A stretch of DNA of 64,000 nucleotides, taken from assembly GCF_000613125.1 (NCBI RefSeq), contig NZ_HG964497.1:2332000-2395999 (forward strand). The letters are read 5' to 3'. Under the pieces are notes generated by a model, which made no database searches, was not told the origin of the DNA, and saw nothing but the letters and a program-made list of their open reading frames with translations. Position numbers and translations under genes: made by a program. Shown here in pieces: positions 52,672-61,860 of this stretch; positions within the stretch are counted from its first letter, which is position 1; each line of letters opens with the position of its first letter. This DNA comes from Bacillus sp. EB01. GTDB lineage: Bacteria > Bacillota > Bacilli > Bacillales > Cytobacillaceae.

Positions 52672-52885
52672 AAATGAATTGTGACAAAGGATTTGTACTC
52701 TTTGCCTAGGAGAACCTGTCAATGTCCCTTCTCAAGCTCTGATTTGTCAACAGAGTTCTATAGTACATTTTTTCACATGCTTTCCCCTTTTGGCTCCTCC
52801 AATTATATCCAATTGCACGAAGTGTTTTAATATAAACTGATTTGACCTTTTTTAAATATATAAAACAGAAGAAGTCTTCACAATC
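52672..52885. other. Non-coding stretch after the aldo/keto reductase
   Basis: I see no gene, hairpin or riboswitch here that I can support. A minus-strand frame (YNWRSQKGKACEKMYYRTLL) has a GGAGG-like box upstream but no usable start. Confidence 0.35.
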
Positions 52886-53205
52886 ATGATCAATTCTCCG
52901 GGGAATGAGGTTTTTTACAAAGCGGAAATGGAAAAGTGCCCTTTCCTGAGGATTAAAAAAGGGGAGGAATTCCTTGCTGTCAGCGGCTTTCATTTCTATG
53001 ATACTCATCAAGTGGAAGCAGGGAATATCGTGACCAGGCCAGGCTGCAGGGGAAAGGGACTGCTGGCAAAAAACTGACCAGTAAGATTACTCGCCTTGGA
53101 AAGAAGCTTTCCCCGTTTATCTATTTGCCGTCATGGCCGATAACCTGCCTGCTGTACGAGTTATGATAAAAGTTATACCGAAGCAAGAAGGGTATGTAGG
53201 GGGAT
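52886..53205 (+). pseudogene. Decayed GNAT acetyltransferase
   Basis: Pieces in three frames: VFYKAEMEKCPFLRIKKGEE, GFHFYDTHQVEAGNIVTRPG with CRGKGL (the acetyl-CoA loop R-x-x-G-x-G/A), LTSKITRLGKKLSPFIYL, and AVMADNLPAVRVM, the DNxxAxxxYxKxGF-type C-terminal motif. Two frameshifts and loss of the N-terminus make this a pseudogene. It runs directly into a queE relic. Confidence 0.55.
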
Positions 53206-53290
53206 TGTGTAGGATTCTTGTTATTGGGATATTCGGGCCGACCATCCAGGGTAAAGGTGCTTGGGATACGCGCGTATTCCTGCAGAGGAT
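53206..53290 (+). pseudogene. Fragment of queE fused behind the GNAT relic
   Basis: Bases 53228-53251 are identical to 38135-38158 of queE (24 bases) and read GIFGPTIQGKGAWD against EIFGPTIQGEGMVM of QueE. Similarity fades beyond. An isolated piece of a single-copy gene 15 kb away points to illegitimate recombination or decay of a second que locus. Confidence 0.6.
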
Positions 53291-53415
53291 TCCTATATCA
53301 TTTATTAGTGGGAACTGTTTAAAGTATCGATCTTAAGTTAAAAGAAAATGGCGCTAATTTAATTTCTATCTCCTTAAACCAGAGAGTGGAAAACCCCAAT
53401 TCCTTACGCGAAAAG

Positions 53416-53446
53416 GCTGACCCACTTGGATCAACCTTTTTCTTTC
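53416..53446 (-). terminator. Terminator of the 48-aa gene
   Basis: On the minus strand AGGTTGATCCA and TGGGTCAGCCT pair with two G-U wobbles around a 2-base loop and are followed by TTTT. Confidence 0.55.
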
Positions 53447-53475
53447 CTATGTTTAGGATGTTTTATCGAGAAGAA

Positions 53476-53622
53476 TTATTCTTTGTTGTTTTCGGATTCA
53501 TCCTTATTTGCTATCCCTGCTCTTTTTTTATACAAATCAATTTCCTCTGCGACTTCCTTTTTAATGCGGTCCATGTCTTCGTTGGCCTTCTCCATTGGAT
53601 CTTGCTTTTTGTTGTCTGCCAT
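53476..53622 (-). CDS. 48-aa hydrophilic small protein
   Basis: Minus-strand ATG at 53622 with GGAGTG 8 bases upstream. The product starts MADNKKQDPMEKANEDMDRI and continues KKEVAEEIDLYKKRAGI to a stop at 53476-53478. It is highly charged and probably a single helix. Good start signal, codon use and a terminator behind it make it a credible gene despite its length. No function is recognised; small charged proteins of this style are common and poorly studied in Bacillaceae. Confidence 0.55.
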   Translation of the reverse strand: MADNKKQDPMEKANEDMDRIKKEVAEEIDLYKKRAGIANKDESENNKE

Positions 53623-54043
53623 TGGTTATCACTCCATTTCTAATGATTGAATTTTTCCATCTTCATTTTTCCTTTTCCCCCTTTTAGATTCTGTAAAGCC
53701 GAAAATACCTTCCTTTATTTAGATATGTTAAGGTTTATTTTTTAGTAAAATCTTTAGGAGGGATTAGGCTGCATTGACAGTTTCCTTTTTGGAAGAAGAA
53801 ATTTCCAACCGGGAAATGAAATAAGCGTCTTAATGATTCAGGTTTCTCTGGTAAAACAGGATTAATAAGTCTGACTTTAAAAATTTTATCATGGCTCCTC
53901 CAATTAATCGTACTTAACAACAGTATGCTTGATGGCTTAGTTCGAGCTAATGATTTCTTAAATATATCTCTACACTTGCTTAAACCATTTATGTAAGAAT
54001 GTTTCCTAAAGACCTGATACTATTTCCATCCTGTAAGTTTCAC
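53623..54043. other. Stretch without a supported gene
   Basis: The only longer frame (53735-53920, minus strand) has no convincing start or family; a GGAGGAGCC box before a short ATG frame at about 53892 yields only 20 codons. Probably decayed DNA. Confidence 0.35.
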
Positions 54044-54568
54044 TTAATTAAATACCCAGGAGGGAACGTCGAACTGTAGTAACAGAAAAAGTAGAAATAC
54101 CAAGGAAATTATCCATGATAATAAGGGGTTACCCATATGAAGTTTTAAAACTGAAAACATAACCAGGTTGAAAAGAATTGACCATCCTATATTCCAGCCC
54201 CTATGGTGTTCAATTAAATTTAGAAATTCTAAGTTAATAAATTCTATACTGGTATAAATTGCAACCCAAAGTAAAAACCAGCCTATTTTTTTAAAAAGAG
54301 AATCGGGGAATTTACCGAGGTAGATAAGCAAGGTTGATGAATAGGCGAAAGTGATAATTAGTAAGTCAATAATCAAGTGTCCGAATAATATTCTGCTGCC
54401 AAAAATGGTTTCTTTATAAGTCCAGAAAGAGTAATCATGCAATAGGGCATTTTTAAAAAGTTCACCGCCAACAAAGAATAGCCATGTAGGGTAATACTTT
54501 TGCCAATTTTTCCAATCCCCCCATTTAAAAGCTGCTAAAACGAACAAAAAATTTAAAAGGAAATGCAT
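54044..54568 (-). CDS. CBO0543-type integral membrane protein
   Basis: 174 residues from ATG 54568, which has AAGGGG 8 bases upstream and gives MHFLLNFLFVLAAFKWGDWK; a longer frame to 54625 lacks a site. Five or six hydrophobic segments, with the family-like WGDWKNWQKYYPTWLFFVGG near the N-terminus and HHRGWNIGWSILFNL near the C-terminus. Uncharacterised Firmicute membrane family, often in several copies per genome. Function unknown. Confidence 0.65.
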   Translation of the reverse strand: MHFLLNFLFVLAAFKWGDWKNWQKYYPTWLFFVGGELFKNALLHDYSFWTYKETIFGSRILFGHLIIDLLIITFAYSSTLLIYLGKFPDSLFKKIGWFLLWVAIYTSIEFINLEFLNLIEHHRGWNIGWSILFNLVMFSVLKLHMGNPLLSWIISLVFLLFLLLQFDVPSWVFN

Positions 54569-54681
54569 TAAATAAAACCCCTTATCAATTATAACGGTAG
54601 GTTTTCCCAAAAATTCTTTACACATACAAATGATATAGGCTCTAATAAATTTTAGTTCTGTTCATTTTGGAGAACTCCTAT

Positions 54682-54744
54682 GGCTGGCTGCTATTGGTGG
54701 CTTTTAGGAAATCGAAAGGACGTTGAATTGTCCGAAACGAAATA
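54682..54744 (+). pseudogene. Fragment of a DNA-alkylation-repair gene
   Basis: Reads GCYWWLLGNRKDVELSETK then stop, against SCYCWLLGNRKDVEFSETK inside the gene at 62002-62709, with about 90% nucleotide identity over some 55 bases. Nothing of the flanking gene is left. The rest of 54569-55117 holds a terminator-like hairpin and promoter sequence. Confidence 0.6.
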
Positions 54745-54967
54745 AAAGCCTAAAGAGGTGCCTAAAGGAAAGAATAGCGGTTACGCTTAGTGACTTGCCA
54801 AATTAGTCATGTTCATGTACTGGACTAGTAACTTTTCAGCGTTTTCATGGTCATATAACTATGATTCTGCTAGCTATTTATTACTATTTTTCAAATGAAG
54901 GAGTAGTAGGGGTCTGACCCAGACTCGAGGTGTGTGTACAAAGAAAAATTGCATAGCAGTAAATTTG

Positions 54968-54994
54968 AGGGTGGTTAATAACCACTCTTTTTTC
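54968..54994 (+). terminator. Hairpin with T-run upstream of the subtilase gene
   Basis: GAGGGTGGTTA and TAACCACTCTT pair around a minimal loop and are followed by TTTT. It may end an old transcript or act as an attenuator; there is no gene just before it. Confidence 0.6.
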
Positions 54995-55117
54995 ATCCGA
55001 AAAATTTCCCAATACGATTTATGAAAAAATGGTCCTAAATACTCAGAATATTATAATTATTTCTGATACAATCTAGGAATATATTACAAAATTTCTAGAA
55101 AATTAGGGGGCCGTGTT

Positions 55118-58100
55118 TTGAAAAGAGGGGTTAAACGTCTAGCATTCTTGTTGTCTGCAATTATCATGGTGATCAGTACATTTTTACCGCCAGCTGCTTC
55201 TGCAACAAATGGGGGAGGAAGTTCGGACCAAAATGTCCCAACTGCTTCTGTAAACAAAATCGACAGCAAGGTTTATGAACAGCTCGGAAAAACGGATGAG
55301 GGATCCTTTATCGTCACGCTTCGTGACCAGGTTGATACCGCAGCCGTAACGAAGGAAGCGAAGAGAACGGCAAATGGAAAAAGTGCTACTGCTCAGCAAA
55401 AAAAGCATATTGTCCGTTCCGAGGTGCTAACAGAACTCAAAGCGAATGCCCATCAAAAGCAAGGCAAGGTTCTCGATGTGCTGGGACAGGAAAAACAAAA
55501 GGGCAAGGTTAAAAAATTCAAATCCTACTATATTATTAACGCGGTTACCTTTACTGGTACGAAGGAAGCTGTTGAGAAAATCGCTTCTATGAAAGAAGTA
55601 GAAAAAATATATGTAGATGAAGTCAGGCAATTGAATCCTGAAGTAGAGGCTGCTCAAAATGAGGCTGATGCGAATATTGAGTGGAACGTGAACCAGGTCG
55701 GTGCTCCGGATGCCTGGAAGGCGGGAATTGACGGAACCGGGACTGTGGTCGCGAGCATTGATTCCGGCGTTCAATGGGATCACCCGGCTTTGAAGGAAAA
55801 ATATCGAGGCTATAATGCAACCGAGGGAACTGTTGACCATCAATATAGTTTCTTTGATGCCGTAAGTGGACAAGCAGCTGGCTATGATGACAATGGCCAC
55901 GGCACCCACGTAACCGGAACCATGGTCGGAAGCGAGCCGAATGGAAAGAACCAAATTGGCGTAGCACCGGGAGCAAAATGGATTGCGGCCAAAGCGTTTA
56001 ACGGACAAGGCCAAGGAGCAGATTCCGATCTATTGGAGGCTGCCCAGTGGATTTTGGCTCCTGGCGGCCGGGTTGACATGGCTCCTGATGTTGTCAACAA
56101 TTCATGGAGCGGCGGTTCGGGTATTGATGAATGGTTTATCGAAATTGTTCGTACATGGAGAGCCTATGATATTTTCCCGGTTTTTGCTGCGGGAAATGCT
56201 TCACTCCTGAGACCGAACGGACCAGGAACGATTGCAAGCCCTGCTAATTATCCAGAGTCTTTTGCCGTCGGGGCAACCGATGATGATAACGAAATGGGTG
56301 AATTTTCATTCCAGGGCCCATCTCCATATGGTGAAATTAAGCCGGACGTTACCGCACCGGGAGTGAACATCCGCTCCGCAGTTCCTGGCAGCGGCTATGA
56401 AGACGGATGGGATGGAACCTCGATGGCGTCACCGCATGTATCTGCAGCAGCAGCCTTGCTCAGGCAGGCTAATGCAAGCTTGACAGTGGATGAAATCGAG
56501 CAAATTTTAATCGAGACAGCAACTCCATTAACTGATGCTACCTATCCTAAATCTCCAAATAACGGATATGGCCACGGACTTCTGAATGTGTTTGATGCGG
56601 TTCTGTCCGTTACTGTCGGTATGGGAACAATCAAAGGGAATGTGACGATTGAAGGAGAAGACGCGGAGAATCCGGTATTCGAACATACACCAGTCACTGA
56701 GGCTGCTGAAGGAATGCAAATCGATTTGTCCATCCTCGCCAGAGACAATGTCAGTGTTGAGTCCGTAGCCTTAAAGTATAAGATGAACGATGGCGAATGG
56801 AAGACGATTCAAGCTGAACGGATTTCAGGAAACTATTTATCTGGAGATTATTTTGCAAGTATACCCGCAGGAGTAACAGAAGCGGGGACATTGACGTATC
56901 AATGGGTCATAACTGACTTCGTCGGAAATTCTGTTACAACAGAGGAGTATAACGTAACCGTGTCGGAAGGTCTGACTGTCGGCTACTTTGAAGATTTCGA
57001 AAAAGAGCCTGTCGGCTGGGAACTTGTCGCTCAAAGCTCAACAACGAACTGGGAGTGGGGAATCCCTACATCCGGACCGAACAGTGCCGCGTCCGGTCAG
57101 AAAGTTTATGCCACTAAATTGGCCGGAAACTATACGAATGGAATGCGTGAAATGATTGTTATGCCTTCGATTGTTGTTCCGGAAGGTAAATCATATTTGC
57201 AGTTTAAGCAATGGCACAGCTTTGAAGTTTCTGCTTCTACTGGCACGGCTTATGATTATGGATATGTCATGGCATCTCAAAATGGCCGGGATTGGAAGGC
57301 GCTATTAATGGTGAAGGGAAATTCGAATAGCTGGGTGAATGCCGAGGTCGATTTATCGGCTTTTGCAGGACAGGGACTCTATATTGCCTTTTATGCATTC
57401 TCCGACTCCAGTACGACGAGGCCGGGTTGGTATATTGACGATGTTGCTTTATCCGCCGATTCGATTATGGCAGGCACCAGCAGCGCTTCCTCGATTGCTT
57501 TTGAACTGAAAACGGGTGGGGTTGCTAACACTGAGGAAGAAGAAGTAGATCCTCCAACGTTATTACCGCTTCAGGCTTATGTCAGTGTTGCAGAAACTGG
57601 GAGGGCTGCCGCGACAAATCCGCAAAATGGCAGCTATGGCCTTAGCCATCCTGCAGGGGAATACACAGTTGTGGCGGAATCCTATGGCTATCATCCGCAA
57701 TCAAAGACAGTTCAAGTTTCGGATGATCAGGACACAGTCACTGATTTTACGCTAGAAGAGAAGCAGAATGGCACCATATCCGGTGTCGTTACAAATAAGA
57801 TGACAGGTGAACCAATCGAAGGAGCAAAAGTTTACCTGGTGGAGGATGCGAATATCGAGCCAGCTGTATCGGGCGCAGATGGATCGTTCGAATTCACAGC
57901 TTTCGAAGGCAGCTACACGCTGAAGGTTTCTCATCCGATGCATTACCCTAACGACGCAGCTATTTCATTGGCTCCAAATGGCGAGACTGCGCAAAATCTT
58001 TCAATGGATCCGATTTTGGGCTATTCCGAAACGATCGCCTATGATGATGGAACAGCGGAATCATTGAATTATATGCATACTGAAGGCAATGGCTGGGCTG

Positions 58101-59296
58101 TCAAAATGACGCTTGCTGAAGGTGAAACGAGAGGCGTCTTGACAGGCGGTTTATACAAATTTGACGGTGGCACTCGTCCTGACCCAGGAGGTACGGAATT
58201 CCTTGTCGAAGTATATGATGCGACTGGTCCAAATGGGTCTCCAGGCAAAAAACTCGCCGGACCTTTTGAGGCGAAGGCTATCCGTTCTCATACTGAGTGG
58301 TCGCATGTGGATTTAAGCGGCGAAGAAGTTGTCGTTCTAGGAGACTTTTACCTGGCGTATGTTCAAAAGAATCCATTCCCGTACATTCCTGCTATTAATA
58401 AAGATACGAATGGCGCATGGTCGGGCAGAAGCTACTCCTATATTGATGGAGTCTGGAAACAAACCGTTAAATCTGACGGGAACTATATGATTCGCGCGGT
58501 TATATCGTACGATGAGGCCGTACCCGAAATTACCTCTCCATCCACTAACTCGTTTACAGCGAATGGAGCCGTAAAGGTAGAAGGTGAGGCACAGCCTAAT
58601 ACAGCAGTTCATCTATACAATAATGGTGTGGAAGCAGCGGTTGTCACTTCTACGGAGGAGGGGCGGTTTGCTGCAGATGTTCCTTTAACCGACGGAAAAA
58701 ATAGTCTAACAGCGAAAGCAGTCCAAGGTTCAGGAATGACCAGAGCGTCGAATCCGGTAACGGTCATCGTTGACAAGACTAAACCGGTTGTTTCTGTCGA
58801 GTCACCAGCGGACGGAGCCCAATTCAATACAACAACCGTTTCTGTAAAAGGAACGGTGCAGGATCAATACCTTGATTCTGTTACAGTTAATGGGGTTAAA
58901 GCGACCGTTATCGATGGAGTCTTTGAAGCTAAACTTACGCTGGAGCAGGGCGACACTATTATTTCGGTTTTAGCGAAAGATTTGGCAGGCAATGAAACAA
59001 CTGCGAACGTTAATGTAAAAGTAGATTCAATTGCTCCGGATATTATCATTCAATCGCCAATTGAGGGAGAAACGACACACAAGAAATCAGTAACTGTCCT
59101 AGGGCAAGTGGCCGATGCAAACCTTGCCTTTGTCAGGGTAAACGGCAAAGAAATCGGTGTGAAGAATGGTGTATTTAGTACAAATGTTACTTTAGAATCC
59201 GGTGAAAACATCATCCAGATTTGGTCTAAAGATACGTTTGGAAACGAAACATGGAAACAAGTAAAAGTCATTTATGCAAGCAAAGGCGGCAAATAA
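55118..59296 (+). CDS. Secreted S8 subtilisin-family protease, bacillopeptidase F-like
   Basis: 1392 residues, TTG start behind AGGGGG. Signal peptide 1-30 (KRLAFLLSAIIMVISTFLPP then AASA), I9-type propeptide about 50-165, peptidase domain about 185-495 with catalytic Asp215 (SIDSGVQWDHP), His261 (NGHGTHVTG) and Ser435 (GTSMASPHV). The C-terminal 850 residues contain a beta-sandwich of immune-inhibitor/MAM type (GWELVAQSSTTNWEWG...WYIDDVAL), carboxypeptidase-regulatory-like repeats (GTISGVVTNKMTGEPIEGAK) and three Ig-like repeats with VNGxxxxVxxGxF. Length and plan match Bpr-like proteases of Bacillus. There is no LPxTG anchor, so it is released or processed. Confidence 0.9.
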   Translation: MKRGVKRLAFLLSAIIMVISTFLPPAASATNGGGSSDQNVPTASVNKIDSKVYEQLGKTDEGSFIVTLRDQVDTAAVTKEAKRTANGKSATAQQKKHIVRSEVLTELKANAHQKQGKVLDVLGQEKQKGKVKKFKSYYIINAVTFTGTKEAVEKIASMKEVEKIYVDEVRQLNPEVEAAQNEADANIEWNVNQVGAPDAWKAGIDGTGTVVASIDSGVQWDHPALKEKYRGYNATEGTVDHQYSFFDAVSGQAAGYDDNGHGTHVTGTMVGSEPNGKNQIGVAPGAKWIAAKAFNGQGQGADSDLLEAAQWILAPGGRVDMAPDVVNNSWSGGSGIDEWFIEIVRTWRAYDIFPVFAAGNASLLRPNGPGTIASPANYPESFAVGATDDDNEMGEFSFQGPSPYGEIKPDVTAPGVNIRSAVPGSGYEDGWDGTSMASPHVSAAAALLRQANASLTVDEIEQILIETATPLTDATYPKSPNNGYGHGLLNVFDAVLSVTVGMGTIKGNVTIEGEDAENPVFEHTPVTEAAEGMQIDLSILARDNVSVESVALKYKMNDGEWKTIQAERISGNYLSGDYFASIPAGVTEAGTLTYQWVITDFVGNSVTTEEYNVTVSEGLTVGYFEDFEKEPVGWELVAQSSTTNWEWGIPTSGPNSAASGQKVYATKLAGNYTNGMREMIVMPSIVVPEGKSYLQFKQWHSFEVSASTGTAYDYGYVMASQNGRDWKALLMVKGNSNSWVNAEVDLSAFAGQGLYIAFYAFSDSSTTRPGWYIDDVALSADSIMAGTSSASSIAFELKTGGVANTEEEEVDPPTLLPLQAYVSVAETGRAAATNPQNGSYGLSHPAGEYTVVAESYGYHPQSKTVQVSDDQDTVTDFTLEEKQNGTISGVVTNKMTGEPIEGAKVYLVEDANIEPAVSGADGSFEFTAFEGSYTLKVSHPMHYPNDAAISLAPNGETAQNLSMDPILGYSETIAYDDGTAESLNYMHTEGNGWAVKMTLAEGETRGVLTGGLYKFDGGTRPDPGGTEFLVEVYDATGPNGSPGKKLAGPFEAKAIRSHTEWSHVDLSGEEVVVLGDFYLAYVQKNPFPYIPAINKDTNGAWSGRSYSYIDGVWKQTVKSDGNYMIRAVISYDEAVPEITSPSTNSFTANGAVKVEGEAQPNTAVHLYNNGVEAAVVTSTEEGRFAADVPLTDGKNSLTAKAVQGSGMTRASNPVTVIVDKTKPVVSVESPADGAQFNTTTVSVKGTVQDQYLDSVTVNGVKATVIDGVFEAKLTLEQGDTIISVLAKDLAGNETTANVNVKVDSIAPDIIIQSPIEGETTHKKSVTVLGQVADANLAFVRVNGKEIGVKNGVFSTNVTLESGENIIQIWSKDTFGNETWKQVKVIYASKGGK

Positions 59297-59310
59297 TAAT
59301 AGATGCCATT

Positions 59311-59354
59311 AACAATAGGATTGCCCGGAAAAATGGGGCAGTCCTATTGTTTTG
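59311..59354 (+). terminator. Terminator of the subtilase gene
   Basis: AACAATAGGATTGCCC and GGGGCAGTCCTATTGTT arms (nearly perfect, about 16 bases) followed by TT. Confidence 0.85.
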
Positions 59355-59474
59355 CTTGCTTTAAAGGCTGTTATTATGTTTAATTTTTCGTTTTAGTTCG
59401 TAGAAATAAGCTATGAAGAAAATAACAGAAACATAGAAAGGTTCAATAAAAAACATCAAATTATATCAATATGT

Positions 59475-59503
59475 TATAATAGTATGGTAATATAACTATT
59501 ATA
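59475..59503. promoter_or_regulatory. Inverted repeat overlapping a -10 box before the aminotransferase gene
   Basis: TATAATAGT (59475-59483) and ACTATTATA (59495-59503), perfect 9-base arms with an 11-base spacer. The left arm contains a consensus TATAAT. The start codon is 57 bases downstream, so a repressor bound here would block the promoter. Confidence 0.45.
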
Positions 59504-59559
59504 AATAAACGGAATATTTGAACAACAGAGATCACAAACATGAAAAGAGATGTTTATAA

Positions 59560-60780
59560 ATGAAAAGTAAATTTGCTGATAGAACTCATCTAGTACAACC
59601 TACTGAGACGCGAGAAATATTAAAAGTAACAGCAAGACCAGAGGTTATCTCTTTTGCAGGTGGCCTGCCAGCTCCCGAGTTGTTTCCTGTAGATGCTATA
59701 AAGGATGTATGTAATGCAGTTTTGATTGAGGAAGGTGCAGCTTCACTACAATATAGTACCACTGAAGGTTACACCCCATTAAGGGATGCTATTGGTCAAA
59801 GAATGAAACGTATTGGGATCAACGCTCCTGTTGAAGATATAATAATCACATCAGGGTCCCAGCAAGCCATTGACCTTACTGGAAGATTGTTCATCAATGA
59901 GGGAGATATTATTATTTGTGAAAGCCCAACTTATCTCGCGGCAATTAATGCATTCAAGTCATACAATCCCCAATTTGTTGAAGTAGATATGGATGATGAG
60001 GGTATGGTCATGGAGGAGCTGGAGAAAAAGCTCCAACAACATCCTAACGCAAAATTTATCTACACGATTCCGGATTTTCATAATCCTACAGGCCGCACAT
60101 TAAAGCTCGAAAGACGAAAGAAAATGGTTGAGCTGGCCAATCAATATGATGTACTCATTGTAGAGGATAATCCATATGGCGCTATTCGATTTGCAGGAGA
60201 GGCACTCCCGCCTGTGAAACACTTTGACACAGAGGGCAGAGTCATTTATTTGAGTACCTTCTCGAAAATTTTTGCTCCGGGTCTTCGACTTGGATGGATT
60301 TGTGCGGATGCAACTTTCATTGAACAGTACATTGCCTTTAAGCAAACAGCAGACTTGCATACTGATAGTTTTGCTCAAAGAATCACAGCTAAATATTTGG
60401 AGCTTTATGATATTGAAGAACACATAAATAAGATCAAAGCTGTTTATAAAGAAAGATGCACTGCAATGTTAGCTTCTATTGAAGAGTTTTTCCCGAAGAA
60501 TTTGAATTACAGCAAACCAGAAGGCGGCTTGTTTATTTGGGTTGAGCTTCCAGAGTCTGTAGATGCCAGGGAATTATTCGCTGAATGCTTGGAAAATAAT
60601 GTAGCGTTTGTTCCCGGTGGGGCATTCTATGCGAATGGAACAAAGAAAAATGCATTACGTTTAAATTACTCGAATATGCCAATAGACAAAATCAATGAAG
60701 GAATAAAGCGTATAGGAGAAGTGCTGCATCGTGAATTAGAGGAAGAGAACACTCTTATTCCGGCTGCCAATCTTGCTTGA
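59560..60780 (+). CDS. PLP-dependent aminotransferase (2-aminoadipate/LysN-like, class I/II)
   Basis: 406 residues beginning RTHLVQPTETREILKVTARP then EVISFAGGLPAPELFP, the hallmark start of the LysN/KAT-II-like subgroup. PLP contacts: SGSQQAIDL, PDFHNPTGRT, VEDNPYG and the Schiff-base lysine in STFSKIFAPGLRLGW. C-terminal arginine in ALRLNYS binds the substrate carboxylate. It probably transaminates 2-oxo acids with glutamate; exact substrate unknown. Monocistronic, with an inverted-repeat operator candidate. Confidence 0.87.
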   Translation: MKSKFADRTHLVQPTETREILKVTARPEVISFAGGLPAPELFPVDAIKDVCNAVLIEEGAASLQYSTTEGYTPLRDAIGQRMKRIGINAPVEDIIITSGSQQAIDLTGRLFINEGDIIICESPTYLAAINAFKSYNPQFVEVDMDDEGMVMEELEKKLQQHPNAKFIYTIPDFHNPTGRTLKLERRKKMVELANQYDVLIVEDNPYGAIRFAGEALPPVKHFDTEGRVIYLSTFSKIFAPGLRLGWICADATFIEQYIAFKQTADLHTDSFAQRITAKYLELYDIEEHINKIKAVYKERCTAMLASIEEFFPKNLNYSKPEGGLFIWVELPESVDARELFAECLENNVAFVPGGAFYANGTKKNALRLNYSNMPIDKINEGIKRIGEVLHRELEEENTLIPAANLA

Positions 60781-60880
60781 AGCTGATAAAACACCAAAAA
60801 AATTCAATAACTAGCATAGTGTTTGCAATTAATAACAACATTCAACTCCTTATAAACCATGAGAAAAGATGCAAATTCAA

Positions 60881-60914
60881 AAAACCTGAAGACCCTAACA
60901 GGACTTCAGGTTTT
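60881..60914. terminator. Bidirectional terminator between the aminotransferase and the 83-aa gene
   Basis: AAAACCTGAAG (60881-60891) and CTTCAGGTTTT (60904-60914), perfect 11-base arms with T-runs on both strands. Confidence 0.88.
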
Positions 60915-60928
60915 CCTTATGTATGGAA

Positions 60929-61180
60929 TTAAATTAACTGGAGCCAATGTTCCACTTGCTTGCCGGCTTCGGGATGGACGGCTTTCAAAGGTTCCACCAG
61001 GATTTCTGCTTTCTGATGCTTGAGTTCTCTTGCCAATTCAGGCAAGTTATCGATCAGGCCAAATTCAACGAGGTTCTGCATTGTATTCATCCGGAAAAAA
61101 TCGGTCTCCCATGTGTTGAAAATAAATGTATCCATCAGCATTTCTACCATGATATCCAACTCGTACTCTCTCAAGATCAC
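60929..61180 (-). CDS. Hypothetical 83-aa protein
   Basis: GTG start at 61180 behind GAAGGGAG. Soluble, acidic, helical: YELDIMVEMLMDTFIFNTWE, then QNLVEFGLIDNLPELARELK and HPEAGKQVEHWLQLI. The proper site and shared terminator support a real gene. Family not recognised. Confidence 0.55.
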   Translation of the reverse strand: MILREYELDIMVEMLMDTFIFNTWETDFFRMNTMQNLVEFGLIDNLPELARELKHQKAEILVEPLKAVHPEAGKQVEHWLQLI

Positions 61181-61310
61181 AAACTCCCTTCATCCGTATT
61201 AGTTGCATTATCCGACAAATTTCGGCTAATGGCAACACAGAACTAATTGTCAGAGATGGGCGTAGTACATTATTACATTATATTCCATACTTTACAGATG
61301 TTTATGATAG

Positions 61311-61475
61311 AATAGGATAGTTAAATATCGACAGTGGAAACCCTTTTTTGAGGAGGTGTTTTCGTGTCTCGAATACATATAAACCCCTGAACAGCTCCAT
61401 TTACGGCGGTGGAAATGTTGTGATGAGACTGTCCCAAACACATTCCAGGAATGAAGTAAGAGAGAATTCTCTTAG
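61311..61475 (+). pseudogene. Relic of a second T7SS toxin gene like 30239-31480
   Basis: The leader TTTTTTGAGGAGGTGTTTTCGTG and codons for SRIHINP (61364-61387) mirror TTTTGAGGAGG...GTG and SHIHINP of the toxin gene, followed here by a stop. A later piece reads LNSSIYGGGNVVMRLSQT against LNHSILSRQNIGVRLSQT. Everything after about residue 60 is gone. The homologous promoter and ribosome binding region indicate a duplicated toxin locus that has collapsed. Confidence 0.6.
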
Positions 61476-61501
61476 TCTTAGTTGAAAGAAATAAAATTAA
61501 T

Positions 61502-61860
61502 TTGATACAGATTATATTGTTCAAGTTAAAAGGCATACTTATCTTAGCGTCAATTGTAGGTTGGATCATTCCCCTGTATTCCATCTATTACTCAATCAAA
61601 TACCATGAATTTACCGTTTCCAACACGCTTATGTTGCTGTTGGTTTCATTCCTTTTTTGCGTACTAGGGGGATTCATTGTTAACAAGGATCCTGATGTTT
61701 TAAGCAACACAGGCAATAATCTTTTGGAATACTTTTGAGTCTTCTATTTGCAATTTGTTTCGGTTTGTTTGCTTGGTTTGTTTCATTTGTAACGTTAAAA
61801 AAGATTGATTTGACTGCCGAGAAGAAAGGGATAGAAAGTAAAAACAGGAATCACACTTAA
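61502..61860 (+). pseudogene. Small membrane protein gene, frameshifted, downstream of the toxin relic
   Basis: The first frame reads a membrane protein (ILILASIVGWIIPLYSIYYS, then LMLLLVSFLFCVLGGFIVN) and stops at 61736-61738. The overlapping frame continues LSLLFAICFGLFAWFVSFV, then KKIDLTAEKKGIESKNRNHT to 61860. Together they give about four membrane segments. Its place mirrors that of the immunity candidates behind the intact toxin, but sequence similarity is not evident. The gap 61861-62001 holds only leader sequence. Confidence 0.45.

Noticed and set aside
52791-53906. TGGCTCCTCCAATTA repeated at 52791 and 53892
   Set aside because: A 15-base match that contains the reverse of a Shine-Dalgarno-like box in A/T-rich DNA; no flanking similarity, so not supported as a repeat family.
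54911-54932. GGGTCTGACCCAGACTC as a possible mini-palindrome element
   Set aside because: Single occurrence with short imperfect arms and no T-run; could not be tied to a terminator or mobile repeat.
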